From: Zhihengliuella flava
Lineage (GTDB): Bacteria; Actinomycetota; Actinomycetes; Actinomycetales; Micrococcaceae
Direction of reading: 5' to 3'
Assembly (NCBI RefSeq): GCF_015751895.1
Contig: NZ_JADOTZ010000001.1
Span: 434,001-498,000 of the forward strand
DNA: 64,000 nucleotides
In this document: in pieces, positions 44,821 through 53,598 of the stretch
Layout: each line of letters starts with the position of its first letter
How positions within the stretch are numbered: position 1 is the stretch's first letter
Translations under genes and position numbers: made by a program
Notes under the pieces: generated by a model
What the model saw: only the letters and a program-made list of their open reading frames with translations
The model's database searches: none
Told to the model about the DNA's origin: nothing

Positions 44821-45193
44821 TGGAGATGGCGGGAATTGAACCCGCGTCCGATGAGGTGTTGCCTGGTCTTCTCCGGGCGCAGTTTGCTTTGAGGTTTCTC
44901 TGCCCCTCAGGCCGTCACGCAAACAAGCGGCCTGTTCCTCCGGGCACAGTCATCTAAAAGTCCCGAACGTACCGATGACGAATACGTTCAGCAGTGGCTA
45001 TCTAAACGACGCCAGATTCAGAGGCGATAGCAACCCCTGGCTGACGGACTGTCTGGCTGCTTAGGCAGCGAGAGCGAAGTCAGTGCGCTTAGATTCGGCA
45101 CTTATTGGTTTGCAGAGAGCGTTTACGAGATAACTCTGCATCCTCGGCCCGCTTCTCCTGACGCGACTCACATCGTCGAAACCGATCATCCCC
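44821..45193 (-). ncRNA. ssrA: Transfer-messenger RNA
   Basis: 373-nt tmRNA that rescues stalled ribosomes. The 5' end GGGGATG pairs with the 3' CATCTCC (one G-U), and the T-arm GCGGGTTCAATTCCCGC is intact. The tag frame lies at 45061-45099 (minus): resume codon GCC, then ESKRTDFALAA and TAA, giving AESKRTDFALAA, a typical actinobacterial degradation tag. CCA is not encoded. SmpB is encoded just upstream on the same strand. A SigH-type promoter overlaps the smpB stop. Confidence 0.97.
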
Positions 45194-45262
45194 GTATGCG
45201 GTTGTCAATGGCGGTATCCCGCCTCAAACCACCGCAGCGCTAACTGCGGAAGTACCTAGTCT

Positions 45263-45290
45263 AACGCATCCGCCGGGTGGTTTCATTCCC
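45263..45290 (-). promoter_or_regulatory. SigH-type promoter for ssrA
   Basis: Minus strand reads GGGAATG, 17 bp, CGTT, nearly identical in form to the sigH promoter at 36117-36144. The -35 element ends at the smpB stop codon, and the transcript would begin about 65 bases before mature tmRNA. In Streptomyces ssrA is a known SigR target. A TAGACT box inside the same stretch could also be used by the housekeeping sigma factor. Confidence 0.75.
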
Positions 45291-45781
45291 TACGCCGTGT
45301 AACGGTTTCTCTCGCGCATCGCACGCAGCGCTTCGCGGTTGTCCTGCTTTTCCCGCAGCGTCTGCCGCTTATCAAACTCGCGCTTACCCCGCGCCACCGC
45401 AATTTCGACCTTGGCCCTGCCATCTTTGAAGTACAACTGCAGCGGAACGATGGTGTTGCCGGCCTCCTGCAGCTTGCGTTGGATCTTGGTCAATTCCTGA
45501 CGATGCAGGAGGAGCTTACGACGCCGTCGGGCCGCATGGTTGGTCCACGATCCGTTGAGGTACTCGGGGATGTAGATCTGCTCAATGAAGAGCTCGTCCC
45601 CATAGAACTGGGCAAATCCGTCGACGAGCGACGCTTTGCCCTCGCGGAGCGACTTGACCTCGGTCCCGGTGAGGACCATGCCTGCCTCGAATTGCTCTAG
45701 CAACGCGAAGTCGTGCTTGGCCTTCCGGTTGGTCGCCACAACGTGATTTGCCGGATCCTTGGCACTGGTCTTTTTTGCCAT
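45290..45781 (-). CDS. smpB: SsrA-binding protein SmpB
   Basis: 163-residue tmRNA partner that docks the RNA in the A site of stalled ribosomes. Signatures are NRKAKHDFALLEQFEAGMVL, GTEVKSLREGKASLVDGFAQ and the C-terminal KREFDKRQTLREKQDNREA helix region. ATG at 45781 with a strong GAGGGAGG ribosome-binding site is preferred over an ATG ten codons upstream. Next gene on the strand is ssrA. Confidence 0.97.
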   Translation of the reverse strand: MAKKTSAKDPANHVVATNRKAKHDFALLEQFEAGMVLTGTEVKSLREGKASLVDGFAQFYGDELFIEQIYIPEYLNGSWTNHAARRRRKLLLHRQELTKIQRKLQEAGNTIVPLQLYFKDGRAKVEIAVARGKREFDKRQTLREKQDNREALRAMRERNRYTA

Positions 45782-45856
45782 GACAGCCTCCCTCTCAGAC
45801 TCGATGCGCACGCATGACAGAACGTCTATGCTACGCGACGCTCGCCGCCTGGTGGT

Positions 45857-47353
45857 TCAGAGCAAGCCCAGTGGGTTGACGGCCTGCCCGTTGAGAATCG
45901 TCTCGAAATGCAGGTGGCAGCCGGTCGAATTGCCCGTTGTGCCGACATAACCAATGACCTGGCCCCGCGAAACACTTTGGCCGTTGGAGACCGCGAATCC
46001 GGACATGTGATGGTAGTTCGTCGCCAAGGCGTTGCCGTTGATCACCCCGTGGCTCACCGTGACCTTGTTGCCAGAGCTTCCGCCCCAGCCCGCAAACCAG
46101 ACCTCGCCGCTCGCGGCCGCGTAGATCGGCCGTCCGCAGGCGCCGCCGAACCCGTAATCGATGCCAGCGTGGAGGTACCCGCCGGCACCCCCGTAATCGA
46201 TCGTGCCGGAGGGAGTCGGGCGCCATCCAAATCCTGAGGTGATGTAGGCACCCGCCGCAGCGGGGTTCTGCAGCCCCCAGCTGCTGACCGAGCTATCTTG
46301 CGAGGAAACCTTGTCCTCCGCCTCGCGCGCTTCCTCTTCCTTGCGCTCGGCTTCCTGTTCCTTGCGCTCAGCTTCCTCCTGCGCAGCCTGATCCGCCCGC
46401 GCCTGCTCGGCGGCCTCACGAGCCTTGCGCGCTTCCTCGGCCTTTCGACGCGCCTCCTCGCGCTCACGTCGCTCCTGCTCGGCGATCTCCTGCTTGAGCT
46501 GCTCCTGGCGAGCAGCGATGTCGGAGATCACCTGCTCCTGCTCCTGCTCAAAGGCGCTGATCTGGTCCTGGATCTCCGGCCGTTTGGCCTCGAGCTCAGC
46601 ACTGAGCTCCTCGGCTCCGGCAATCAGGCCATCCACTTCTTGCTTTTTGGCGGCTGCTTCATCACGTGCCGCCTGTTCCCGATCCAGCGCGTCCTCGGCT
46701 TCGGCCTTGAGGCTCCGGATCTCTTCCTCGACCGCTTCCAGTCGGACCTGTGCATTGCGCTCTGTCGCGGCCTTTTGGCTCAATTCCGTCAGAACGGCAT
46801 TCTGACTGCGCAGGGCCTGTCCTGCGAGATCGAGGCCATCGGCGAGGTTGCCCTTCTCCCCCGCATTGAGCATCAGGCTCAGGTTGTTATCAACGCCCCC
46901 GCGCTTGTAGGCCTGCGTCGCAATCTGGCCGATGAGCTCGCGAGTTTCATCGATCTTGGCCTGATCTTGCTCCAGCTCGCTCGTGAGGTCGTCACGCGTC
47001 TGCTCGGCATCGGAGACCCGCTGTGTCAGCGTGGCGACCTCTTGAGCCGCGATATCGACGCGCCCTTCAGCCTCTGCGAGAGCTTGACGGGCCCCGGGCA
47101 ATTGCGACTGATAATCCTGCAGTTTGGCCGCGGTTTCCTGAATGTCCTTATCCAGGAACTCCAAGTCGGTCTCGAGTCCGTTGATCTTTCCGTCCAGCTG
47201 GTCTTTTTGGTCCGACTGCTCTTGGATCTGATTCTTGAGCTCGTCGATCTCATCCGCCGTCGCTCCGGCGGCTCCCAACCCAACAGCGAGAACTGCTGCT
47301 AGCGCGCCGGAGAGGACGGCGCGTGAAAGGGTGCAGCTACGTTGCTCTGCCAA
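45857..47353 (-). CDS. Secreted coiled-coil M23 peptidase (FtsEX partner)
   Basis: 498-residue wall hydrolase. A signal peptide (ending ATA-DEID) is followed by a long coiled coil (about 35-345, with Glu/Gln/Ala/Arg heptads and an Arg/Glu/Ala-rich stretch), a Ser-rich linker and a C-terminal LytM/M23 domain with zinc-site motifs HAGIDYGFGG and HLHFETI. The architecture and position after ftsX match the EnvC/CwlO-like hydrolases activated by FtsEX at the septum. The start appears to be TTG at 47353 with an AGGAAGGAA ribosome-binding site. Catalytic residues look intact. Confidence 0.9.
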   Translation of the reverse strand: MAEQRSCTLSRAVLSGALAAVLAVGLGAAGATADEIDELKNQIQEQSDQKDQLDGKINGLETDLEFLDKDIQETAAKLQDYQSQLPGARQALAEAEGRVDIAAQEVATLTQRVSDAEQTRDDLTSELEQDQAKIDETRELIGQIATQAYKRGGVDNNLSLMLNAGEKGNLADGLDLAGQALRSQNAVLTELSQKAATERNAQVRLEAVEEEIRSLKAEAEDALDREQAARDEAAAKKQEVDGLIAGAEELSAELEAKRPEIQDQISAFEQEQEQVISDIAARQEQLKQEIAEQERREREEARRKAEEARKAREAAEQARADQAAQEEAERKEQEAERKEEEAREAEDKVSSQDSSVSSWGLQNPAAAGAYITSGFGWRPTPSGTIDYGGAGGYLHAGIDYGFGGACGRPIYAAASGEVWFAGWGGSSGNKVTVSHGVINGNALATNYHHMSGFAVSNGQSVSRGQVIGYVGTTGNSTGCHLHFETILNGQAVNPLGLL

Positions 47354-47426
47354 GGGTGTTCCTTCCTCATTGATGGCGGCCTAGGCCACCGCAGTGATCG
47401 AGCCGGCTCGTGACCGGAACGAGATC

Positions 47427-48341
47427 TTAGACCTTAAGGTACCGCCTCAACGTTAACATTGACGAGATACCCGCGAGTACGGCGCCAAGAACAAGCAGCG
47501 CTGGCGCGATCACCAAGACATCCGAGCTAGCGATGAACGCCGTTCCTGGATACTGCTGGGCCAAATGTCCTTCGATGAAAAAGTGCGCCACGGCCCACAG
47601 GGCGCCACTGGCTAGGGCAGCTCCAATGAGCGCAGCGATGACGCCTTCCAATACGAAGGGCAGCTGGATCACCAGCTTGGACGCGCCTACGAGCCGCATG
47701 ATGCCCGTCTCGCGCCGACGGCTGAACGCGGAGAGGCGAATGGTGGTCGCGATCAACAGCACCGCGCACACGATCATGACCGCGGCAATGCCGAGCGAGA
47801 CAAGCGAGGCCACATTCATGATGGAGAAGATCTGCTCCAGCAATTCACGCTGGTCAACCACCACATCAACCCCTTCCATGGAGGAGAACAACTCGTTGAT
47901 GACCTCATACTTCTCCGGATCGATCAGGCTGACTCGGAAGGACTCCGGGAGCTGATCCGCGGTCACCGTGTCGACGATGGGAGAGTTCTCAAACTGGTCA
48001 CGGAAGTGTTTCAGCGCCTCGTCTTGAGTCTCGTATTGGTAACTCTCAACGTACTGGCTGACAGCAGGTGAATCCATCATGGATTCGATGGCGGAGCGCT
48101 GCTCGTCCGTCACGGCACCTGCCGCGCACGTCTGAGTGCTCGAATTGTCTGCACAGAGGAAGATGGAGACTTGGACCTTGTCGTACCAGAAATCCTTCAT
48201 CTGATTGATCTGCATCTGCAGCAGCCCGGCGCCACCGATGAAGGAGAGGGACACGAAGGTCACGAGGACGACGGAGACGACCATGGACAGGTTGCGGCGC
48301 AGACCGGAACCAATTTCCCCAAGGATGAATGCGAGCCTCAC
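47427..48341 (-). CDS. ftsX: Cell division protein FtsX
   Basis: 304-residue membrane partner of FtsE: one N-terminal helix, a large extracytoplasmic domain (about 50-170) that binds a wall hydrolase, and three more C-terminal helices (the FtsX/MacB fold, with [20 protein letters not shown]). The extracellular part has two Cys ([15 protein letters not shown]), a possible disulfide. Overlaps ftsE by 4 bp and is followed by the M23 peptidase gene. Confidence 0.94.
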   Translation of the reverse strand: MRLAFILGEIGSGLRRNLSMVVSVVLVTFVSLSFIGGAGLLQMQINQMKDFWYDKVQVSIFLCADNSSTQTCAAGAVTDEQRSAIESMMDSPAVSQYVESYQYETQDEALKHFRDQFENSPIVDTVTADQLPESFRVSLIDPEKYEVINELFSSMEGVDVVVDQRELLEQIFSIMNVASLVSLGIAAVMIVCAVLLIATTIRLSAFSRRRETGIMRLVGASKLVIQLPFVLEGVIAALIGAALASGALWAVAHFFIEGHLAQQYPGTAFIASSDVLVIAPALLVLGAVLAGISSMLTLRRYLKV

Positions 48342-49141
48342 AGTTCGTCCTCCTCGGTGTCGAAGGGAGCGATGGCTTGATTTCCGGAACCGACCTCGCC
48401 TTGCGCTTCCTTCGCGGGCCGCAGTTCTCGTGTGCCATCCGCGTTCACGACCGGGATCATCGCGGTGTACTCACCACCTGTTTCATCGCGGACCACGCGC
48501 CCGGCGGACAGCTCGATCACTCGTCGCTTCATGCTGTTGACGATGTCGTCGTCGTGCGTGGCCATGACCACGGTGGTGCCGTTCTGGTTGATGCGATCCA
48601 AAATGTTCATGATGCCCACGCTCGTTGCGGGGTCGAGGTTACCGGTGGGCTCATCCGCGAGGAGAATTCCCGGCTTGTTGACGATGGCGCGGGCAATCGC
48701 CACGCGCTGTTGCTCACCGCCCGACAGTTCGTGCGGCATGCGTCGTTCCTTACCCTCCAGGCCAACGAGCTTGAGCACCTCGGGGACGGTCTCGCGAATC
48801 ATGTGACGGCTCTTGCCGATCACCTGCATGGCGAAAGCTACGTTGCCGAACACGTCCTTATTCGGCAGGAGACGGAAGTCCTGGAAGACGACGCCGATGC
48901 CGCGGCGCAGTCGCGGAACCCGCCACGACGGCACGCGCGCCACATTCTTGCCGGCCACATAAACCTCGCCCGTCGTCGCGCGTTCCTCGCGCAGAACGAG
49001 TCGGAGAAAGGTGGACTTGCCGGAGCCGGACGGGCCCACCAAGAAGGCGAAATCACCATGGTCCACCTCGAGGTCAATACCGTCGAGGGCTGGACGCGAG
49101 GTCGCGTCGTACACCTTCGTGACGTCTTCGAATCTGATCAT
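48338..49141 (-). CDS. ftsE: Cell division ATP-binding protein FtsE
   Basis: ATPase of 267 residues that drives FtsX conformational change. Walker [15 protein letters not shown], signature [17 protein letters not shown] and Walker [17 protein letters not shown] are present. ATG at 49141 starts the protein at [11 protein letters not shown]; the frame is open a further eight codons. A C-terminal extension of about 45 residues beyond the usual FtsE (ending FDTEEDEL, acidic) is notable. Confidence 0.95.
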   Translation of the reverse strand: MIRFEDVTKVYDATSRPALDGIDLEVDHGDFAFLVGPSGSGKSTFLRLVLREERATTGEVYVAGKNVARVPSWRVPRLRRGIGVVFQDFRLLPNKDVFGNVAFAMQVIGKSRHMIRETVPEVLKLVGLEGKERRMPHELSGGEQQRVAIARAIVNKPGILLADEPTGNLDPATSVGIMNILDRINQNGTTVVMATHDDDIVNSMKRRVIELSAGRVVRDETGGEYTAMIPVVNADGTRELRPAKEAQGEVGSGNQAIAPFDTEEDEL

Positions 49142-49271
49142 GTCGGTCCTGCCCGCACCAGCCACCGGCTATCGGCTGAGCGCGCGGGTCTTTGCTGGGG
49201 GAAGTGTCAGCACCGGCACTTGAACTTTAGCGTTTCTCGCACCGCACCCCGGGCAGGCGTGGCCGCGTGTC

Positions 49272-49290
49272 GTTATCAGTCTGTTATCAG
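49272..49290. repeat. Direct repeat upstream of ftsE
   Basis: GTTATCAG occurs twice, 11 bp apart start-to-start (one helical turn), about 130 bp before ftsE and just after the CoA-transferase gene. It could be a binding site for a dimeric regulator or chance. Confidence 0.3.
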
Positions 49291-49327
49291 CCGCCGCACA
49301 AGTTCGGCGAGGACGCCAACCTGCGAC

Positions 49328-49972
49328 TCACTGGCGCACGCGTGAGACGTCGAGAGGGGCCGCCGTGGCGGCCAGAACCTCGTCCACACTCACCCCGTCC
49401 GCAGTTTCCACGAGGCGCAGACCGTCGGGCTCGACGTCGATGACCGCGAGGTCCGTGATCATCCGATCGACGACTCCGCGACCCGTCAGTGGCAACGTAC
49501 ATTCGGGGAGAATTTTCGGCTCCCCCGCCTTGGTGACATGCTCCATGAGGATGACCACACGCTCAGCGCCTTGGACGAGATCCATGGCACCGCCGGGCCC
49601 CTTGACCATCTTGCCGGGGATCATCCAATTCGCCAGGTCCCCCGTGGCGGAAACTTGCATAGCACCCAAGATGGCCGCATTGATTTTGCCGCCGCGAATC
49701 ATCCCGAAGCTCGTCGCAGAGTCGAAGAAACTGGCGCCGGCCTTGACGGTCACGGTCTCCTTACCCGCATTGATCAAGTCCGGGTCAACATCGTCCTCGA
49801 CCGGGTAGGGCCCGACGCCGAGGATGCCGTTTTCGGACTGCAGGACCACGGTCACGTCCTCGGGTACATAATTCGGCACCAGCGTTGGGAGGCCAATACC
49901 CAGATTGACGTAGTCGCCGTCGCGCAGCTCGAGGGCCGCGCGACGAGCCATCTCCTGACGGTTCAGTCCCAT
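49328..49972 (-). CDS. 3-oxoacid CoA-transferase subunit B
   Basis: 214-residue beta subunit. The catalytic glutamate is in [14 protein letters not shown] and the CoA-transferase family tail [20 protein letters not shown] is clear. It pairs with the alpha subunit gene upstream (3-bp gap). Such heteromers transfer CoA between succinyl-CoA and 3-oxoacids (ScoAB, PcaIJ or AtoDA type); ketone-body, butyrate or 3-oxoadipate use cannot be told from sequence. No catabolic neighbours are present. Confidence 0.9.
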   Translation of the reverse strand: MGLNRQEMARRAALELRDGDYVNLGIGLPTLVPNYVPEDVTVVLQSENGILGVGPYPVEDDVDPDLINAGKETVTVKAGASFFDSATSFGMIRGGKINAAILGAMQVSATGDLANWMIPGKMVKGPGGAMDLVQGAERVVILMEHVTKAGEPKILPECTLPLTGRGVVDRMITDLAVIDVEPDGLRLVETADGVSVDEVLAATAAPLDVSRVRQ

Positions 49973-49975
49973 GAA

Positions 49976-50758
49976 TCAGCCCTCTCCCCCGGACGGGCTG
50001 ACCGTCCGCTTCTCGATGCGCTTTTCAATGTCGGTCCCAACCTCGATGATGCGGTGCACGTAGACGCCCGGAAGGTGCACTTGATCGGGGTCGATCTCGC
50101 CGGGCTCGACGAGCTCCTCGACCTGAGCGATGCAGATTCTGCCGGCCATGGCCGCTGGCGGACCGAATTGGCGAGCCGCCATGTTGAAGACAAGATTGCC
50201 GTGCCGGTCACCGCGCCATGCATGGACCAAAGAAAAGTCGGCAACGATCGACTCTTCGAGCACGTACTCGGCGGCCGTCCCTCCGGGCGCGAATTCTCGG
50301 ACTTCTTTGGGCTGCGAGGCTTGGACCACCTGGCCCTCGGCGTCATACACCTGGGGCAATCCGCCGTCGGCCACTTGGGTGCCGACGCCGGCCCGGGTAT
50401 AGAAAGCCGCGATCCCAGCGCCGCCGGCGCGCAGTTTCTCGGCCAGCGTGCCCTGCGGCGTCAGCTCAAGTTCCAGCTCGCCCGTCAGGTAACGGCGCGC
50501 AAACTCCTTATTTTCACCCACGTACGACGACGTCATTTTGCGGATTTGACCGGCCTCGAGCAGCACTCCGAGGCCCCACCCATCGACGCCGCAGTTGTTC
50601 GACACCACCGAGAGTTCGCTGGCACCCTGCTCGCGCAGCGCCTCGATCAGCGCAATGGGATTGCCCGAGAGGCCGAATCCACTGACGGCCAGCGTGGCTC
50701 CACTCGGTATGTCCGCCACGGCAACCGCCGCGGATTCAACCGTTTTGTCGAGTGACAT
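49976..50758 (-). CDS. 3-oxoacid CoA-transferase subunit A
   Basis: 260-residue alpha subunit with the family signature GATLAVSGFGLSGNPIALIEAL and AAFYTRAGVGTQVADGGLP. ATG at 50758 starts at MSLDKTVESAAV, with GGAGGG just before; an ATG seven codons upstream is an alternative. It leads a two-gene operon driven by the promoter at 50808-50836. Confidence 0.9.
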   Translation of the reverse strand: MSLDKTVESAAVAVADIPSGATLAVSGFGLSGNPIALIEALREQGASELSVVSNNCGVDGWGLGVLLEAGQIRKMTSSYVGENKEFARRYLTGELELELTPQGTLAEKLRAGGAGIAAFYTRAGVGTQVADGGLPQVYDAEGQVVQASQPKEVREFAPGGTAAEYVLEESIVADFSLVHAWRGDRHGNLVFNMAARQFGPPAAMAGRICIAQVEELVEPGEIDPDQVHLPGVYVHRIIEVGTDIEKRIEKRTVSPSGGEG

Positions 50759-50807
50759 CGACCCTCCAACCAGACTCATGCTACGGCGTCGTTGCCGCGC
50801 TGGTCCG

Positions 50808-50836
50808 ATCGTAACGAGAACCGCGTCAAATGTTAA
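50808..50836 (-). promoter_or_regulatory. Promoter of the CoA-transferase operon
   Basis: Minus strand TTAACA, 17 bp, TACGAT, the best housekeeping-type promoter by consensus in this window; it lies between the prfB stop codon and the operon. Confidence 0.65.
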
Positions 50837-50849
50837 GGGTCACTAACTT

Positions 50850-51968
50850 TTACGAGGTGGGATTTGTCCGCTCTCCCGCGCGCCAACGAATGCCCGCGTC
50901 AATCAGTCCATCGATGTCGCCATCGAAGACGACGGACGGGTTGCCGACCTCGTATCCCGTGCGCAAGTCCTTGACCAGCTGCTGGCCGTAGAGGAAGTAG
51001 GAACGAATCTGGTCGCCCCAGCTGGCCGTGATATTCCCGGCCAACTCCTTTTTCTTGGCAGCGTCCTCCTCCTGCTGCTGGAGGAGCAGTCGGGTCTGCA
51101 GCACCCGCATGGCGGCGGCCCGGTTTTGGATCTGAGACTTTTCGTTCTGCATCGAGACCACGATGCCGGTCGGTAGGTGCGTCAGGCGCACGGCGGAGTC
51201 GGTTGTATTCACCGACTGGCCGCCAGGGCCCGAAGACCGGAAAACGTCGACGCGGATGTCATTCTCCGGGATCTCGACTTCCTGCGCTTCCTCCATGAGT
51301 GGCAGGACTTCGACGGCCGCAAAGCTGGTTTGGCGCTTGTCCGCCGATCCAAACGGGCTGATGCGCGCCAGGCGGTGGGTACCTGCCTCGACGGAGAGCG
51401 TGCCGTAGGCATACGGTGCGTCCACTTCAAAAGTGGCTGACTTGATGCCCGCACCCTCCGCATAGGACGTGTCCATGACCTTGGTCGAATAGCCGCGGCG
51501 CTCGGCCCAGCGCAGGTACATGCGGAGCAGCATCTCGGCGAAGTCGGTCGCGTCGTCGCCGCCAGCGCCCGAACGGATCGTCACGACGGCGGCGCGCTCG
51601 TCGTACTCACCAGACAGGAGGGTGACGACTTCGAGGTCGGAGAGGCTCTTCTTGAGGCTTGCGAGCTCCTTCTCGGCCTCGGCGAGCGTGTCCTCGTCGT
51701 CTTCTTCCTGAGCGAGTTCAACCATGACCTCGAGGTCGTCAATGCGTGCCGCGGTCCCCTCGAGGCGGCGCAGCTCGGCCTGGCGGTGGGAGAGCTTGGA
51801 CGTGACCTTCTGCGCGGCGTCGGGGTCGTCCCACAGGTCCGGGGCGCCGGCCTTATCGGAGAGGTCGGCGACGTCGGCCCGGATTCGTTCGATGTCGCTG
51901 ACGGACTCGATGGACGCGTACGTCGCGCGCAAAGCGCGGATCTCCTCGGCAAACTCAGATATAAGCAT
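50850..51968 (-). CDS. prfB: Peptide chain release factor 2
   Basis: 372-residue class I release factor reading UAA and UGA. SPF at 204-206 (recognition tripeptide) and GGQ at 249-251 identify it as RF2. The frame is uninterrupted, so it lacks the programmed +1 frameshift that regulates RF2 in enterobacteria and many other bacteria. TAGTCT lies nine bases before the ATG; ribosome-binding capacity is modest (GGGAG), so a short-leader or leaderless start is possible. It follows the Tad operon on the same strand. Confidence 0.97.
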   Translation of the reverse strand: MLISEFAEEIRALRATYASIESVSDIERIRADVADLSDKAGAPDLWDDPDAAQKVTSKLSHRQAELRRLEGTAARIDDLEVMVELAQEEDDEDTLAEAEKELASLKKSLSDLEVVTLLSGEYDERAAVVTIRSGAGGDDATDFAEMLLRMYLRWAERRGYSTKVMDTSYAEGAGIKSATFEVDAPYAYGTLSVEAGTHRLARISPFGSADKRQTSFAAVEVLPLMEEAQEVEIPENDIRVDVFRSSGPGGQSVNTTDSAVRLTHLPTGIVVSMQNEKSQIQNRAAAMRVLQTRLLLQQQEEDAAKKKELAGNITASWGDQIRSYFLYGQQLVKDLRTGYEVGNPSVVFDGDIDGLIDAGIRWRAGERTNPTS

Positions 51969-51985
51969 GGTGCTCCCAGACTACG

Positions 51986-52414
51986 TCATTGGTCGATCGA
52001 GGGACGCGCGCTCGCGTCGACGCCAATCCCGATTCCATCCGGCACAAACCACCCGATGATCGGCGGTGAAACCGTCGCTTCGAGTCGGATCAGCACGGTT
52101 GTCCCGGAGTCGGACAAAGTGGCCCGCTCAAGCTCGAGGTTTTCGTAGCGTCCGGCCGCGCCGCTCCGCACCAAATGCTGCTCACTGCGCGCCCGGACCA
52201 CAGAGGTCGTCAGCACAGTAGCGGTTACCGAGCCCAGGCCCGAGCCATGGGCCGCTGCGTCGGCCACAGAGTCGGCCTCGGATTGAAGACGACGCGCCTC
52301 GAGGTTCACGGCCGTGGCGGCCAACATGGCGCTGATCGCCAGGAGGGCGATGACCACATACCCAATGATCAGGATGATGGTCTGCCCGTCGTCGCCGCTG
52401 TCGCGAATCTTCAT
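51986..52414 (-). CDS. TadG-like pilus/secretion-associated membrane protein
   Basis: 142 residues with one N-terminal transmembrane helix (DGQTIILIIGYVVIALLAIS) followed by an extracytoplasmic domain with EARRLQSEADSVADAAAHG, a stretch seen in TadG/TadE-type minor pseudopilins. Last gene of the Tad operon, only 2 bp after the TadE-like gene. Probably an initiator or minor component of the Flp-type pilus. Its assignment is from topology and position. Confidence 0.7.
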   Translation of the reverse strand: MKIRDSGDDGQTIILIIGYVVIALLAISAMLAATAVNLEARRLQSEADSVADAAAHGSGLGSVTATVLTTSVVRARSEQHLVRSGAAGRYENLELERATLSDSGTTVLIRLEATVSPPIIGWFVPDGIGIGVDASARPSIDQ

Positions 52415-52416
52415 AC

Positions 52417-52887
52417 CTAGATCCCGCCGAAAATCCGGGTGGCTTGCGCATCAATTGTTCCGACGCGCATGTCAACGCCGGGCGGAGTCAGGGGAAGGTC
52501 AAGGTCCACGGTAATCGTCACGGTCACGACAGCGTCCCGGTCCATACACGTCGGGTGACAGGTGTAAGAGAAATCGACTCTCTGGCCCGAGACGCCCATG
52601 TTCTCAGCTGCTCGCTGCGCCGCATCATGAGCCCACTCCTGGGCCTCTTCCTCGCTCGCCGCCTGCACGAAGGCGTGGGCAGCGTGGTCTGCTGCACCCA
52701 CTGCGGCGTAGCTCGCTGCCTGGATCTGACTCGCCGTGAGAATTAAGTAGACCAAGGGCACGAGCAGCAAGACACCGAGCATGGTGAATTCGACCATCGC
52801 CGACCCGGCGTCATCCTTCCACCAGCCCCACGGACCGGGACGATGTTCGTCCCTCTGCGCATCCTGAGAGCCCGTATTCCTAGTCAT
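52417..52887 (-). CDS. TadE-like minor pilin 2
   Basis: 156 residues: N-terminal cytosolic tail, then the TadE-type segment GSAMVEFTMLGVLLLVPLVY, and an extracytoplasmic part with two Cys (TCHPTC). The Gly before S-A-M-V-E-F with a Glu at +5 is the prepilin-peptidase site pattern. The start ATG at 52887 overlaps the upstream TadE-like gene by 8 bp; codons further upstream in the same frame belong to that gene's antiphase reading. Confidence 0.8.
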   Translation of the reverse strand: MTRNTGSQDAQRDEHRPGPWGWWKDDAGSAMVEFTMLGVLLLVPLVYLILTASQIQAASYAAVGAADHAAHAFVQAASEEEAQEWAHDAAQRAAENMGVSGQRVDFSYTCHPTCMDRDAVVTVTITVDLDLPLTPPGVDMRVGTIDAQATRIFGGI

Positions 52888-53317
52888 AGCCGACTGCTTC
52901 TCCGCTAACGTTGAGCTGACCCATCGAGGGTAAGAAGCCCAAAAGCGGCATGTGGGTGGAGATCTCCACGCGCACTCCCTCAAGGCCGTTGACGGAAATG
53001 GCTGTTGCGGACACATCCTCAGCAAAGCGCGGGGACAGGGAGGTTGAAACGATATCCGCCGTCCGCATCGCCCCTTCTTCGACGGTCCGGTCGGCGAGCG
53101 CACCATACCTGGCGCCGGCCGACGCCGCGTCCATGAGGGTATTGCGCACGTGGAGCACCAGCGCGAGTTGAAGCACTGCGAGAAAGACCGCAGTCAGCAC
53201 AGCCACGGTCATCACAAACTCGGCGACGGCTGACCCACCGTCAAGAGCGGTCGATCGTCGAATCCGAGAAATTCTGACCCAACCCCAGCGCCGTGCTCGT
53301 GTGGTATCCACGTGCAA
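52880..53317 (-). CDS. TadE-like minor pilin 1
   Basis: 145 residues with the TadE motif GGSAVAEFVMTVAVLTAVFLA, a single helix and a small extracytoplasmic domain. TTG at 53317 or GTG at 53311 is the likely start. Encoded between the main pilin gene and the second TadE-like gene, overlapping the latter by 8 bp. Confidence 0.8.
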   Translation of the reverse strand: MHVDTTRARRWGWVRISRIRRSTALDGGSAVAEFVMTVAVLTAVFLAVLQLALVLHVRNTLMDAASAGARYGALADRTVEEGAMRTADIVSTSLSPRFAEDVSATAISVNGLEGVRVEISTHMPLLGFLPSMGQLNVSGEAVGYD

Positions 53318-53343
53318 TGACCTCGTCTAACCGTCGACGTCGA

Positions 53344-53577
53344 TTAACCGAGTCCGGAAACTCGGTCGATGGCTTGCTCAAACAGGGCACTGAGCCGCGG
53401 ACCGGCAATAGCCAGGAGTGCCGCAACGAGAACCGCAGACATCAGCGTGATCATGACCCATCCCGGAACGTCACCCCGTTCTTCTCGACGAATACGCTGA
53501 CTCAAATTAATCACGGCCGTAAGCAAGGCAATGAGGACGACGTGTCCGAGGCCGCCATGTCGAATCAAGTTCTTCAC
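53344..53577 (-). CDS. Flp-type pilin (DUF4244-like)
   Basis: 77 residues, N-terminal basic part, then EERGDVPGWVMITLMSAVLV and a short C-terminus. The Gly-Asp-Val-Pro-Gly-Trp sequence preceding a hydrophobic helix is the processing-site pattern of actinobacterial Tad/Flp major pilins. GTG at 53577 with AAGGGAG. It sits 21 bp after tadC. Confidence 0.8.
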   Translation of the reverse strand: MKNLIRHGGLGHVVLIALLTAVINLSQRIRREERGDVPGWVMITLMSAVLVAALLAIAGPRLSALFEQAIDRVSGLG

Positions 53578-53598
53578 TTTTTCTCCCTTGTTGATGCG

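Noticed and set aside
44821-45193. tRNA-like fragments at both ends of this region
   Set aside because: They belong to the tmRNA acceptor and T arms, not to a separate tRNA.
49538-50755. 405-codon plus-strand frame over the CoA-transferase genes
   Set aside because: Antisense shadow; both sense frames have clear catalytic motifs.
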